This document shows, piece by piece, positions 12,657 through 24,546 of a stretch of DNA of 64,000 nt. The first letter of the stretch is position 1. Each line of letters begins with the position of its first letter. The position numbers and the translations under genes were made by a program. The notes under the pieces were generated by a model. It searched no databases and was not told the origin of the DNA. It saw nothing but the letters and a program-made list of their open reading frames with translations. Origin of the DNA: Prosapia bicincta (lineage: Eukaryota; Arthropoda; Insecta; Hemiptera; Cercopidae). The DNA lies in assembly GCA_036971475.1 (NCBI GenBank), contig JBAIZL010000010.1:11161526-11225525 (forward strand). The letters are read 5' to 3'.

Positions 12657-15600
12657 TGGGGAACCTATACAGAACTGTTGGGGATGGCGAGCCAGCGCAG
12701 CGGTAGCATTGTGGAGGACGAGGCCAAGTCACCTGGTCACAGTTTTTCTCCGTCTAATCACATTAGGCCAGCAGCAACACTAATACTAGCCATTTCGTTC
12801 CCATCTGTTTAGTGTCCCTAGAGTATACGGAACTGGCCTAGTTGGGGAACCTATACAGAACTGTTGGGGATGGCAAGCCAGCGCGGCGGTAGCATTGTGG
12901 AGGACGAGACCAAGTCACCTGGTCACAGTTTTTCTCCGTCTAATCACATTAGGCCAGCAGCAACACTAATACTAGCCATTTCGTTCCCATCTGTTTAGTG
13001 TCCCTAGAGTATACGGAACTGGCCTAGTTGGGGAACCTATACAGAACTGTTGGGGATGGCAAGCCAGCGCGGCGGTAGCATTGTGGAGGACGAGGCCAAG
13101 TCACCTGGTCACAGTTTTTCTCCGTCTAATCACATTAGGCCAGCAGCAACACTAATACTAGCCATTTCGTTCCCACCTGTTTAGTGTCCCTAGAGTATAC
13201 GGAACTGGCCTAGTTTGGGGAACCTATACAGAACTGTTGGGGATGGCGAGCCAGCGCGGCGGTAGCATTGTGGAGGACGAGGCCAAGTCACCTGGTCACA
13301 GTTTTTCTCCGTCTAATCACATTAGGCCAGCAGCAACACTAATACTAGCCATTTCGTTCCCATCTGCTTAGTGTCCCTAGAGTACATGGAACTGGCCTAG
13401 TTTGGGGAACCTATACAGAACTGTTAGGGATGGCGAGCCAGCGCAGCGGTAGCATTGTGGAGGACGAGGCCAAGTCACCTGGTCACAGTTTTTCTCCGTG
13501 TAATCACATTAGGCCAGCAGCAACACTAATACAACCCATTTCGTTCCCATCTGTTTAGTGTCCCTAGAGTACATGGAACTGGCCTAGTCTGGGGAACCTA
13601 TACAGAACTGTTGGGGATGGCGAGCCAGCGCGGCGGTAGCATTGTGGAGGACGAGGCCAAGTCACCTGGTCACAGTTTTTCTCCGTCTAATCACATTAGG
13701 CCAGCAGCAACACTAATACTAGCCATTTCGTTCCCATCTGCTTAGTGTCCCTAGAGTACATGGAACTGGCCTAGTCTGGGGAACCTATACAGAACTGTTG
13801 GGGATGGCGAGCCAGCGCGGCGGTAGCATTGTGGAGGACGAGGCCAAGTCACCTGGTCACAGTTTCCCTCCGTCTAATCACATTAGGCCAGCAGCAACAC
13901 TAATACAACCCATTTCCTTCCCATCTGCTTAGTGGCCCTAGAGTACATGGAACTGGCCTAGTTGGGGAACCTATACAGAACTGTTGGGGATGGCAAGCCA
14001 GCGCGGCGGTAGCATTGTGGAGGACGAGGCCAAGTCACCTGGTCACAGTTTTTCTCTGTCTAATCACATTAGGCCAGCAGCAACACTAATACTAGCCATT
14101 TCGTTCCCACCTGTTTAGTGTCCCTAGAGTATACGGAACTGGCCTAGTTTGGGGAACCTATACAGAACTGTTGGGGATGGCGAGCCAGCGCGGCGGTAGC
14201 ATTGTGGAGGACGAGGCCAAGTCACCTGGTCACAGTTTTTCTCCGTCTAATCACATTAGGCCAGCAGCAACACTAATACTAGCCATTTCGTTCCCATCTG
14301 TTTAGTGTCCCTAGAGTACATGGAACTGGCCTAGTTTGGGGAACCTATACAGAACTGTTGGGGATGGCGAGCCAGCGCAGCGGTAGCATTGTGGAGGACG
14401 AGACCAAGTCACCTGGTCACAGTTTTTCTCCGTCTAATCACATTAGGCCAGCAGCAACACTAATACTAGCCATTTCGTTCCCATCTGTTTAGTGTCCCTA
14501 GAGTACATGGAACTGACCTAGTTTGGGGAACCTATACAGAACTGTTGGGGATGGCGAGCCAGCGCAGCGGTAGCATTGTGGAGGACGAGGCCAAGTCACC
14601 TGGTCACAGTTTTTCTCCGTCTAATCACATTAGGCCAGCAGCAACACTAATACTAGCCATTTCGTTCCCATCTGCTTAGTGTCCCTAGAGTACATGGAAC
14701 TGGCCTAGTCTGGGGAACCTATACAGAACTGTTGGGGATGGCGAGCCAGCGCGGCGGTAGCATTGTGGAGGACGAGGCCAAGTCACCTGGTCACAGTTTC
14801 CCTCCGTCTAATCACATTAGGCCAGCAGCAACACTAATACAACCCATTTCCTTCCCATCTGCTTAGTGTCCCTAGAGTACATGGAACTGGCCTAGTTTGG
14901 GGAGCCTATACAGAACTGTTGGGGATGGCAAGCCAGCGCAGCGGTAGCATTGTGGAGGACGAGACCAAGTCACCTGGTCACAGTTTTTCTCCGTCTAATC
15001 ACATTAGGCTAGCAGCAACACTAATACTAGCCATTTCGTTCCCATCTGCTTAGTGTCCCTAGAGTACATGGAACTAGCCTAGTTTGGGGAGCCTATACAG
15101 AACTGTTGGGGATGGCGCTGGCGGCGGTAGCATAGTGGAGGACGAGACCAAGTCACCTGGTCACAGTTTTTCTCCGTCTAATCACATTAGGCCAGCAGCA
15201 ACACTAATACAACCCATTTCGTTCCCATCTGTTTAGTGTCCCTAGAGTACATGGAACTGGCCTAGTTTGGGGAGCCTATACAGAACTGTTGGGGATGGCG
15301 AGCAAGCGCAGCGGTAGCATTGTGGAGGACGAGGCCAAGTCACCTGGTCACAGTTTCCCTCCGTCTAATCACATTAGGCCAGCAGCAACACTAATACAAC
15401 CCATTTCCTTCCCATCTGCTTAGTGTCCCTAGAGTACATGGAACTGGCCTAGTTTGGGGAGCCTATACAGAACTGTTGGGGATGGCAAGCCAGCGCAGCG
15501 GTAGCATTGTGGAGGACGAGACCAAGTCACCTGGTCACAGTTTTTCTCCGTCTAATCACATTAGGCTAGCAGCAACACTAATACTAGCCATTTCGTTCCC

Positions 15601-17356
15601 ATCTGCTTAGTGTCCCTAGAGTACATGGAACTAGCCTAGTTTGGGGAGCCTATACAGAACTGTTGGGGATGGCGCTGGCGGCGGTAGCATAGTGGAGGAC
15701 GAGACCAAGTCACCTGGTCACAGTTTTTCTCCGTCTAATCACATTAGGCCAGCAGCAACACTAATACTAGCCATTTCGTTCCCATCTGTTTAGTGTCCCT
15801 AGAGTATACGGAACTGGCCTAGTTTGGGGAACCTATACAGAACTGTTGGGGATGGCAAGCCAGCGCGGCGGTAGCATTATGGAGGACGAGACCAAGTCAC
15901 CTGGTCACAGTTTTTCTCCGTCTAATCACATTAGGCCAGCAGCAACACTAATACTAGCTATTTCGTTCCCATCTGTTTAGTGTCCCTAGAGTATACGGAA
16001 CTGGCCTAGTTTGGGGAACCTATACAGAACTGTTGGGGATGGCGAGCCAGCGCAGCGGTAGCATTGTGGAGGACGAGACCAAGTCACCTGGTCACAGTTT
16101 TTCTCCGTCTAATCACATTAGGCCAGTAGCAACACTAATACTAGCCATTTCGTTCCCATCTGCTTAGTGTCCCTAGAGTACATGGAACTAGCCTAGTTTG
16201 GGGAGCCTATACAGAACTGTTGGGGATGGCGCTGGCGGCGGTAGCATAGTGGAGGACGTGGCCAAGTCACCTGGTCACAGTTTCCCTCCGTCTAATCACA
16301 TTAGGCCAGCAGCAACACTAATACAACCCATTTCGTTCCCATCTGCTTAGTGTCCCTAGAGTACATGGAACTGGCCTAGTTTGGGGAACCTATACAGAAC
16401 TGTTAGGGATGGCGAGCCAGCGCAGCGGTAGCATTGTGGAGGACGAGACCAAGTCACCTGGTCACAGTTTTTCTCCGTGTAATCACATTAGGCCAGCAGC
16501 AACACTAATACTAGCCATTTCGTTCCCATCTGCTTAGTGTCCCTAGAGTATAACGGAACTGGCCTAGTTTGGGGAACCTATACAGAACTGTTGGGGATGG
16601 AGAGCCAGCGCAGCGGTAGCATTGTGGAGGACGAGACCAAGTCACCTGGTCACAGTTTTTCTCCGTCTAATCACATTAGGCCAGCAGCAACACTAATACT
16701 AGCCATTTCGTTCCCATCTGCTTAGTGTCCCTAGAGTACATGGAACTGGCCTAGTTTGGGGAACCTATACAGAACTGTTGGGGATGGCGAGCCAGCGCAG
16801 CGGTAGCATTGTGGAGGACGAGACCAAGTCACCTGGTCACAGTTTTTCTCCGTCTAATCACATTAGGCCAGCAGCAACACTAATACTAGCCATTTCGTTC
16901 CCATCTGCTTAGTGTCCCTAGAGTATACGGAACTGGCCTAGTTGGGGAACCTATACAGAACTGTTGGGGATGGCAAGCCAGGGCGGCGGTAGCATTGTGG
17001 AGGACGAGGCCAAGTCGCCTGGTCACAGTTTTTCTCCGTCTAATCACATTAGGCCAGCAGCAACACTAATACTAGCCATTTCGTTCCCATCTGTTTAGTG
17101 TCCCTAGAGTATACGGAACTGGCCTAGTTGGGGAACCTATACAGAACTGTTGGGGATGGCAAGCCAGCGCGGCGGTAGCATTGTGGAGGACGAGGCCAAG
17201 TCGCCTGGTCAAAGTTTTTCTCCGTCTAATCACATTAGGCCAGCAGCAACACTAATACTAGCCATTTCGTTCCCATCTGTTTAGTGTCCCTAGAGTATAC
17301 GGAACTGGCCTAGTTGGGGAACCTATACAGAACTGTTGGGGATGGCAAGCCAGCGC
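12657..17356. repeat. Duplicated satellite block, copy B (4.7 kb)
   Basis: This is the partner of 5,012-9,710, carrying the same ordered string of monomer variants, with short 183-bp monomers at 15,116, 15,673 and 16,230 (557 bp apart, as in copy A). It differs from copy A at a few places, including GTCACAG for GACACAG near 15,533, TATACGG for TATATGG near 15,809, GGCCAGC for GGCTAGC near 15,938, and one inserted A near 16,552. It most likely arose by unequal exchange between long register-shifted stretches of the array. Confidence 0.9.
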
Positions 17357-19020
17357 GGCGGTAGCATTGTAGAGGACGAGGCCAAGTCGCCTGGTCACAG
17401 TTATTCTCCGTCTAATCACATTAGGCCAGCAGCAACACTAATACTAGCCATTTCGTTCCCATCTGTTTAGTGTCCCTAGAGTACATGGAACTGGCCTAGT
17501 TTGGGGAACCTATACAGAACTGTTGGGGATGGCGAGCCAGCGCAGCGGTAGCATTGTGGAGGACGAGGCCAAGTCACCTGGTCACAGTTTTTCTCCGTCT
17601 AATCACATTAGGCCAGCAGCAACACTAATACTAGCCATTTCGTTCCCATCTGCTTAGTGTCCCTAGAGTACATGGAACTGGCCTAGTTTGGGGAGCCTAT
17701 ACAGAACTGTTGGGGATGGCAAGCCAGCGCGGCGGTAGCATTGTGGAGGACGAGGCCAAGTCACCTGGTCACAGTTCCCCTCCGTCTAATCACATTAGGC
17801 CAGCAGCAACACTAATACAACCCATTTCGTTCCCATCTGCTTAGTGTCCCTAGAGTACATGGAACTGGCCTAGTTTGGGGAACCTATACAGAACTGTTAG
17901 GGATGGCGAGCCAGCGCAGCGGTAGCATTGTGGAGGACGAGACCAAGTCCCCTGGTCACAGTTTTTCTCCGTCTAATCACATTAGGCCAGCAGCAACACT
18001 AATACAACCCATTTCGTTCCCATCTGCTTAGTGTCCCTAGAGTACATGGAACTGGCCTAGTTTGGGGAACCTATACAGAACTGTTAGGGATGGCGAGCCA
18101 GCGCAGCGGTAGCATTGTGGAGGACGAGACCAAGTCACCTGGTCACAGTTTTTCTCCGTCTAATCACATTAGGCCAGCAGCAACACTAATACTAGCCATT
18201 TCGTTCCCATCTGCTTAGTGTCCCTAGAGTATACGGAACTGGCCTAGTTTGGGGAACCTATACAGAACTGTTGGGGATGGAGAGCCAGCGCAGCGGTAGC
18301 ATTGTGGAGGACGAGACCAAGTCACCTGGTCACAGTTTTTCTCCGTCTAATCACATTAGGCCAGCAGCAACACTAATACTAGCCATTTCGTTCCCATCTG
18401 CTTAGTGTCCCTAGAGTATACGGAACTGGCCTAGTTTGGGAAACCTATACAGAACTGTTGGGGATGGCAAGCCAGCGCAGCGGTAGCATTGTGGAGGACG
18501 AGACCAAGTCACCTGGTCACAGTTTCCCTCCGTCTAATCACATTAGGCCAGCAGCAACACTAATACAACCCATTTCGTTCCCACCTGTTTAGTGTCCCTA
18601 GAGTACATGGAACTGGCCTAGTTTGGGGAACCTATACAGAACTGTTGGGGATGGCAAGCCAGCGCAGCGGTAGCATTGTGGAGGATGAAAACAAGTCACC
18701 TGGTCACAGTTTTTCTCCGTCTAATCACATTAGGCCAGCAGCAACACTAATACTAGCCATTTCGTTCCCATCTGCTTAGTGTCCCTAGAGTATACGGAAC
18801 TGGCCTAGTTTGGGGAACCTATACAGAACTGTTGGGGATGGAGAGCCAGCGCAGCGGTAGCATTGTGGAGGACGAGGCCAAGTCACCTGGTCACAGTTTT
18901 TCTCCGTCTAATCACATTAGGCCAGCAGCAACACTAATACTAGAAATTTCGTTCCCACCTGTTTAGTGTCCCTAGAGTACATGGAACTGGCCTAGTTTGG
19001 GGAACCTATACAGAACTGTT

Positions 19021-22000
19021 GCGGATGGCGAGCCAGCGCGGCGGTAGCATTGTGGAGGACGAGGCCAAGTCACCTGGTCACAGTTTTTCTCCGTCTAATC
19101 ACATTAGGCCAGCAGCAACACTAATACAACCCATTTCGTTCCCATCTGCTTAGTGTCCCTAGAGTACATGGAACTGGCCTAGTTTGGGGAACCTATACAG
19201 AACTGTTGGGGATGGCGAGCCAGCGCAGCGGTAGCATTGTGGAGGACGAGGCCAAGTCACCTGGTCACAGTTTTTCTCCGTCTAATCACATTAGGCCAGC
19301 AGCAACACTAATACTAGCCATTTCGTTCCCACCTGTTTAGTGTCCCTAGAGTATACGGAACTGGCCTAGTTGGGGAACCTATACAGAACTGTTTGGGATG
19401 GCAAGCCAGCGCGGCGGTAGCATTGTGGAGGACGAGGCCAAGTCACCTGGTCACAGTTTTTCTCCGTCTAATCACATTAGGCCAGCAGCAACACTAATAC
19501 TAGCCATTTCGTTCCCATCTGCTTAGTGTCCCTAGAGTACATGGAACTGGCCTAGTTTGGGGAACCTATACAGAACTGTTGCGGATGGCGAGCCAGCGCA
19601 GCGGTAGCATTGTGGAGGACGAGACCAAGTCACCTGGTCACAGTTTTTCTCCGTCTAATCACATTAGGCTAGCAGCAACACTAATACAACCCATTTCGTT
19701 CCCGTCTGCTTAGTGTCCCTAGAGTATACGGAACTGGCCTAGTTGGGGAACCTATACAGAACTGTTGGGGATGGCAAGCCAGCGCGGCGGTAGCATTGTG
19801 GAGGACGAGGCCAAGTCACCTGGTCACAGTTTTTCTCCGTCTAATCACATTAGGCCAGCAGCAACACTAATACTAGCCATTTCGTTCCCATCTGCTTAGT
19901 GTCCCTAGAGTACATGGAACTGGCCTAGTTTGGGGAACCTATACAGAACTGTTGCGGATGGCGAGCCAGCGCAGCGGTAGCATTGTGGAGGACGAGACCA
20001 AGTCACCTGGTCACAGTTTTTCTCCGTCTAATCACATTAGGCCAGCAGCAACACTAATACTAGCCATTTCGTTCCCACCTGTTTAGTGTCCCTAGAGTAT
20101 ACGGAACTGGCCTAGTTGGGGAACCTATACAGAACTGTTGGGGATGGCAAGCCGGCGCGGCGGTAGCATTGTGGAGGACGAGGCCAAGTCACCTGGTCAC
20201 AGTTTTTCTCCGTCTAATCACATTAGGCCAGCAGCAACACTAATACTAGCCATTTCGTTCCCATCTGCTTAGTGTCCCTAGAGTACATGGAACTGGCCTA
20301 GTTTGGGGAACCTATACAGAACTGTTGCGGATGGCAAGCCAGCGCAGCGGTAGCATTGTGGAGGACGAGGCCAAGTCACCTGGTCACAGTTTTTCTCCGT
20401 CTAATCACATTAGGCCAGCAGCAACACTAATACTAGCCATTTCGTTCCCATCTGTTTAGTGTCCCTAGAGTATACGGAACTGGCCTAGTTTGGGGAACCT
20501 ATACAGAACTGTTGGGGATGGCGAGCCAGCGCAGCGGTAGCATTGTGGAAGACGAGGCCAATTCACCTGGTCACAGTTTTTCTCCGTCTAATCACATTAG
20601 GCCAGCAGCAACACTAATACTAGCCATTTCGTTCCCATCTGCTTAGTGTCCCTAGAGTACATGGAACTGGCCTAGTTTGGGGAACCTATACAGAACTGTT
20701 GCGGATGGCGAGCCAGCGCGGCGGTAGCATTGTGGAGGACGAGGCCAAGTCACCTGGTCACAGTTTTTCTCCGTCTAATCACATTAGGCCAGCAGCAACA
20801 CTAATACAACCCATTTCGTTCCCATCTGCTTAGTGTCCCTAGAGTACATGGAACTGGCCTAGTTTGGGGAACCTATACAGAACTGTTGCGGATGGCGAGC
20901 CAGCGCGGCGGTAGCATTGTGGAGGACGAGGCCAAGTCACCTGGTCACAGTTTTTCTCCGTCTAATCACATTAGGCCAGCAGCAACACTAATACAACCCA
21001 TTTCGTTCCCATCTGCTTAGTGTCCCTAGAGTACATGGAACTGGCCTAGTTTGGGGAACCTATACAGAACTGTTGGGGATGGCGAGCCAGCGCAGCGGTA
21101 GCATTGTGGAGGACGAGGCCAAGTCACCTGGTCACAGTTTTTCTCCGTCTAATCACATTAGGCCAGCAGCAACACTAATACTAGCCATTTCGTTCCCACC
21201 TGTTTAGTGTCCCTAGAGTATACGGAACTGGCCTAGTTGGGGAACCTATACAGAACTGTTGGGGATGGCAAGCCAGCGCGGCGGTAGCATTGTGGAGGAC
21301 GAGGCCAAGTCACCTGGTCACAGTTTTTCTCCGTCTAATCACATTAGGCCAGCAGCAACACTAATACTAGCCATTTCGTTCCCATCTGCTTAGTGTCCCT
21401 AGAGTACATGGAACTGGCCTAGTTTGGGGAACCTATACAGAACTGTTGCGGATGGCGAGCCAGCGCAGCGTTAGCATTGTGGAGGACGAGACCAAGTCAC
21501 CTGGTCACAGTTTTTCTCCGTCTAATCACATTAGGCTAGCAGCAACACTAATACAACCCATTTCGTTCCCATCTGCTTAGTGTCCCTAGAGTATACGGAA
21601 CTGGCGTAGTTGGGGAGCCTATACAGAACTATTGGGGATGGCAAGCCAGCGCGGCGGTAGCATTGTGGAGGGCGAGGCCAAGTCACCTGGTCACAGTTTT
21701 TCTCCGTCTAATCACATTAGGCCAGCAGCAACACTAATACAAGCCATTTCGTTCCCACCTGTTTAGTGTCCCTAGAGTACATGGAACTGGCCTAGTTTGG
21801 GGAACCTATACAGAACTGTTGGGGATGGCAAGCCAGCGCAGCGGTAGCATTGTGGAGGACGAGGCCAAGTCACCTGGTCACAGTTTTTCTCCGTCTAATC
21901 ACATTAGGCCAGCAGCAACACTAATACTAGCCATTTCGTTCCCATCTGCTTAGTGTCCCTAGAGTACATGGAACTGGCCTAGTTTGGGGAACCTATACAG

Positions 22001-22385
22001 AACTGTTGGGGATGGCAAGCCAGCGCAGCGGTAGCATTGTGGAGGACGAGGCCAAGTCACCTGGTCACAGTTTTTCTCCGTCTAATCACATTAGGCCAGC
22101 AGCAACACTAATACTAGCCATTTCGTTCCCATCTGCTTAGTGTCCCTAGAGTACATGGAACTGGCCTAGTTTGGGGAACCTATACAGAACTGTTGGGGAT
22201 GGCAAGCCAGCGCAGCGGTAGCATTGTGGAGGACGAGGCCAAGTCACCTGGTCACAGTTTTTCTCCGTCTAATCACATTAGGCCAGCAGCAACACTAATA
22301 CTAGCCATTTCGTTCCCATCTGTTTAGTGTCCCTAGAGTACATGGAACTGGCCTAGTTTGGGGAACCTATACAGAACTGTTGCGG
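19021..22385. repeat. Regional subfamily of 187-bp monomers with CTGTTGCGG
   Basis: Eight monomers here carry GTTGCGG where the array otherwise has GTTGGGG or GTTAGGG, at about 19,021, 19,581, 19,954, 20,327, 20,701, 20,888, 21,448 and 22,382. Spacings are one, two, three or five monomers. I saw no instance elsewhere in the array. The clustering indicates local spread of one mutation by short-range exchange. Confidence 0.75.
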
Positions 22386-23694
22386 GTGGCGAGCCAGCGC
22401 AGCGGTAGTATTGTGGAGGACGAGACCAAGTCACCTGGTCACAGTTTTTCTCCGTCTAATCACATTAGGCCAGCAGCAACACTAATACTAGCCATTTCGT
22501 TCCCATCTGTTTAGTGTCCCTAGAGTATACGGAACTGGCCTAGTTTGGGGAACCTATACAGAACTGTTGGGGATGGCAAGCCAGCGCAGCGGTAGCATTG
22601 TGGAGGACGAGGCCAAGTCACCTGGTCACAGTTTTTCTCCGTCTAATCACATTAGGCCAGCAGCAACACTAATACTAGCCATTTCGTTCCCATCTGTTTA
22701 GTGTCCCTAGAGTATACGGAACTGGCCTAGTTTGGGGAACCTATACAGAACTGTTGGGGATGGCAAGCCAGCGCAGCGGTAGCATTGTGGAGGACGAGAC
22801 CAAGTCACCTGGTCACAGTTTTTCTCCGTCTAATCACATTAGGCCAGCAGCAACACTAATACTAGCCATTTCGTTCCCATCTGTTTAGTGTCCCTAGAGT
22901 ATACGGAACTGGCCTAGTTTGGGGAACCTATACAGAACTGTTGGGGATGGCAAGCCAGCGCGGCGGTAGCATTGTGGAGGACGAGACCAAGTCACCTGGT
23001 CACAGTTTTTCTCCGTCTAATCACATTAGGCCAGCAGCAACACTAATACTAGCCATTTCGTTCCCATCTGTTTAGTGTCCCTAGAGTACATGGAACTGGC
23101 CTAGTTTGGGGAACCTATACAGAACTGTTGGGGATGGCGAGCCAGCGCAGCGGTAGCATTGTGGAGGACGAGGCCAAGTCACCTGGTCACAGTTTTTCTC
23201 CGTCTAATCACATTAGGCCAGCAGCAACACTAATACTAGCCATTTCGTTCCCATCTGTTTAGTGTCCCTAGAGTACATGGAACTGGCCTAGTTTGGGGAA
23301 CCTATACAGAACTGTTGGGGATGGCGAGCAAGCGCAGCGGTAGCATTGTGGAGGACGAGACCAAGTCACCTGGTCACAGTTTTTCTCCGTCTAATCATAT
23401 TAGGCCAGCAGCAACACTAATACTAGCCATTTCGTTCCCATCTGTTTAGTGTCCCTAGAGTACATGGAACTGGCCTAGTTTGGGGAACCTATACAGAACT
23501 GTTGGGGATGGCGAGCCAGCGCAGCGGTAGCATTGTGGAGGACGAGGCCAAGTCACCTGGTCACAGTTTTTCTCCGTCTAATCACATTAGGACAGCAGCA
23601 ACACTAATACTAGCCATTTCGTTCCCATCTGTTTAGTGTCCCTAGAGTACATGGAACTGGAATAGTTTGGGGAACCTATACAGAACTGTTGGGG

Positions 23695-24204
23695 ATGGCG
23701 CTGGCGGCGGTAGCATAGTGGAGCACGAGGCCAAGTCACCTGGTCACAGTTCCCCTCCGTCTAATCACATTAGGCCAGAAGCAACACTAATTCTAGCCAT
23801 TTCGTTCCCATCTGTTTAGTGTCCCTAGAGTACATGGAACTGGCCTAGTTTGGGGAACCTATACAGAACTGTTGGGGATGGCGCTGGCGGCGGTAGCATA
23901 GTGGAGCACGAGGCCAAGTCACCTGGTCACAGTTCCCCTCCGTCTAATCACATTAGGCCAGCAGCAACACTAATACTAGCCATTTCGTTCCCATCTGTTT
24001 AGTGTCCCTAGAGTACATGGAACTGGCCTAGTTTGGGGAACCTATACAGAACTGTTGGGGATGGCGAGCCAGCGCAGCGGTAGCATAGTGGAGCACGAGG
24101 CCAAGTCACCTGGTCACAGTTCCCCTCCGTCTAATCACATTAGGCCAGAAGCAACACTAATTCAAGCCGTTTCGTTCGAGACATCTGCTTAGTGTCCCAG
24201 AGTT
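23695..24204. repeat. Diverged right edge of the 187-bp array
   Basis: The last three monomers differ more from the consensus than interior ones: GAGCACG replaces GAGGACG, CAGTTCCCCTCC replaces CAGTTTTTCTCC, and GCCAGAAGC replaces GCCAGCAGC. Two of them are the 183-bp short form. The final unit decays after TTCGTTCGAGACATCTGC, and recognisable homology stops with AGTGTCCCAGAG at about 24,204. Edge monomers are less exposed to homogenising exchange, so this is probably a true array boundary. Confidence 0.8.
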
Positions 24205-24546
24205 CTCGCAACGTGTGTTTACAGCACGACCTGTTAATCATGCTAACGAGCTTTGGGAGATTCCGGAACCGTTAGCTGCCTAATTATAGGCCCTCGGGTC
24301 TTCTCGCACTATTCCATCACCTTTAGTGCCATTGGATTCCCACGCTAGTACTGTGCAAAATAATTAAACATACATTACGATGATCTTTGTATTTGTAACT
24401 TTATAAAAAATACTTTGCAATAGACAATTTATTACAAGAAATATCATTTGAGTTTTACTAAAAGTCACATTTACTTTACCAAAAACCTACCTGAATCCTG
24501 AAAATTTGTTAACGTATAAATAAATTTATTCATTTATACATTCAAT
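24205..24546. other. AT-rich unique spacer
   Basis: No tandem structure, RNA gene or open frame worth reporting. The first 150 bases are of mixed composition and may include unrecognisable array remnants. From about 24,355 the stretch is strongly AT-rich. It ends in an imperfect palindrome beside the next array. Confidence 0.7.
24514..24539. other. 26-bp imperfect palindrome
   Basis: The outer 8 bases GTATAAAT (24,514-24,521) and ATTTATAC (24,532-24,539) are exact reverse complements around an AT-rich centre. The stretch also contains the perfect 12-bp palindrome AATAAATTTATT. It lies 7 bases before the first unit of the 99-bp array. It could extrude as a hairpin or simply reflect AT-rich composition. 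Confidence 0.5.

Larger units (their letters stand above)
1..24204. repeat. 187-bp satellite array, about 129 monomers
   Basis: A tandem array with a 187-bp period: the motif GCCAGCGC recurs at 3, 190, 377 and 564 and so on to the end of the array. A recurrent 1-base loss (CTAGTTGGGG for CTAGTTTGGGG) gives 186-bp units, and a rarer 183-bp variant has GGCGCTGGCGGCGG in place of the usual GGCGAGCCAGCGCAGCGG. Monomers differ at a limited set of sites, for example GAGGCC/GAGACC, TTTTTCTCC/TTTCCCTCC, CTAGCC/CAACCC and TATACGG/TACATGG, reused in different combinations, as expected from unequal exchange and conversion. No frame stays open for long: a 62-codon frame at 16,537-16,725 exists only because one monomer carries an extra A near 16,552. 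The array is cut by the left edge of the window. Function is unknown; the length is close to a nucleosome repeat. Confidence 0.97.

Noticed and set aside
16537..16725. A 62-codon plus-strand frame inside the 187-bp array
   Set aside because: It exists because one monomer has an extra A near 16,552; the remaining monomers have no such frame.
1..24204. A CENP-B box in the 187-bp monomer (TTTCGTTCCCATCTG looked promising)
   Set aside because: The required A and CGGG positions of the NTTCGNNNNANNCGGGN motif are not met.
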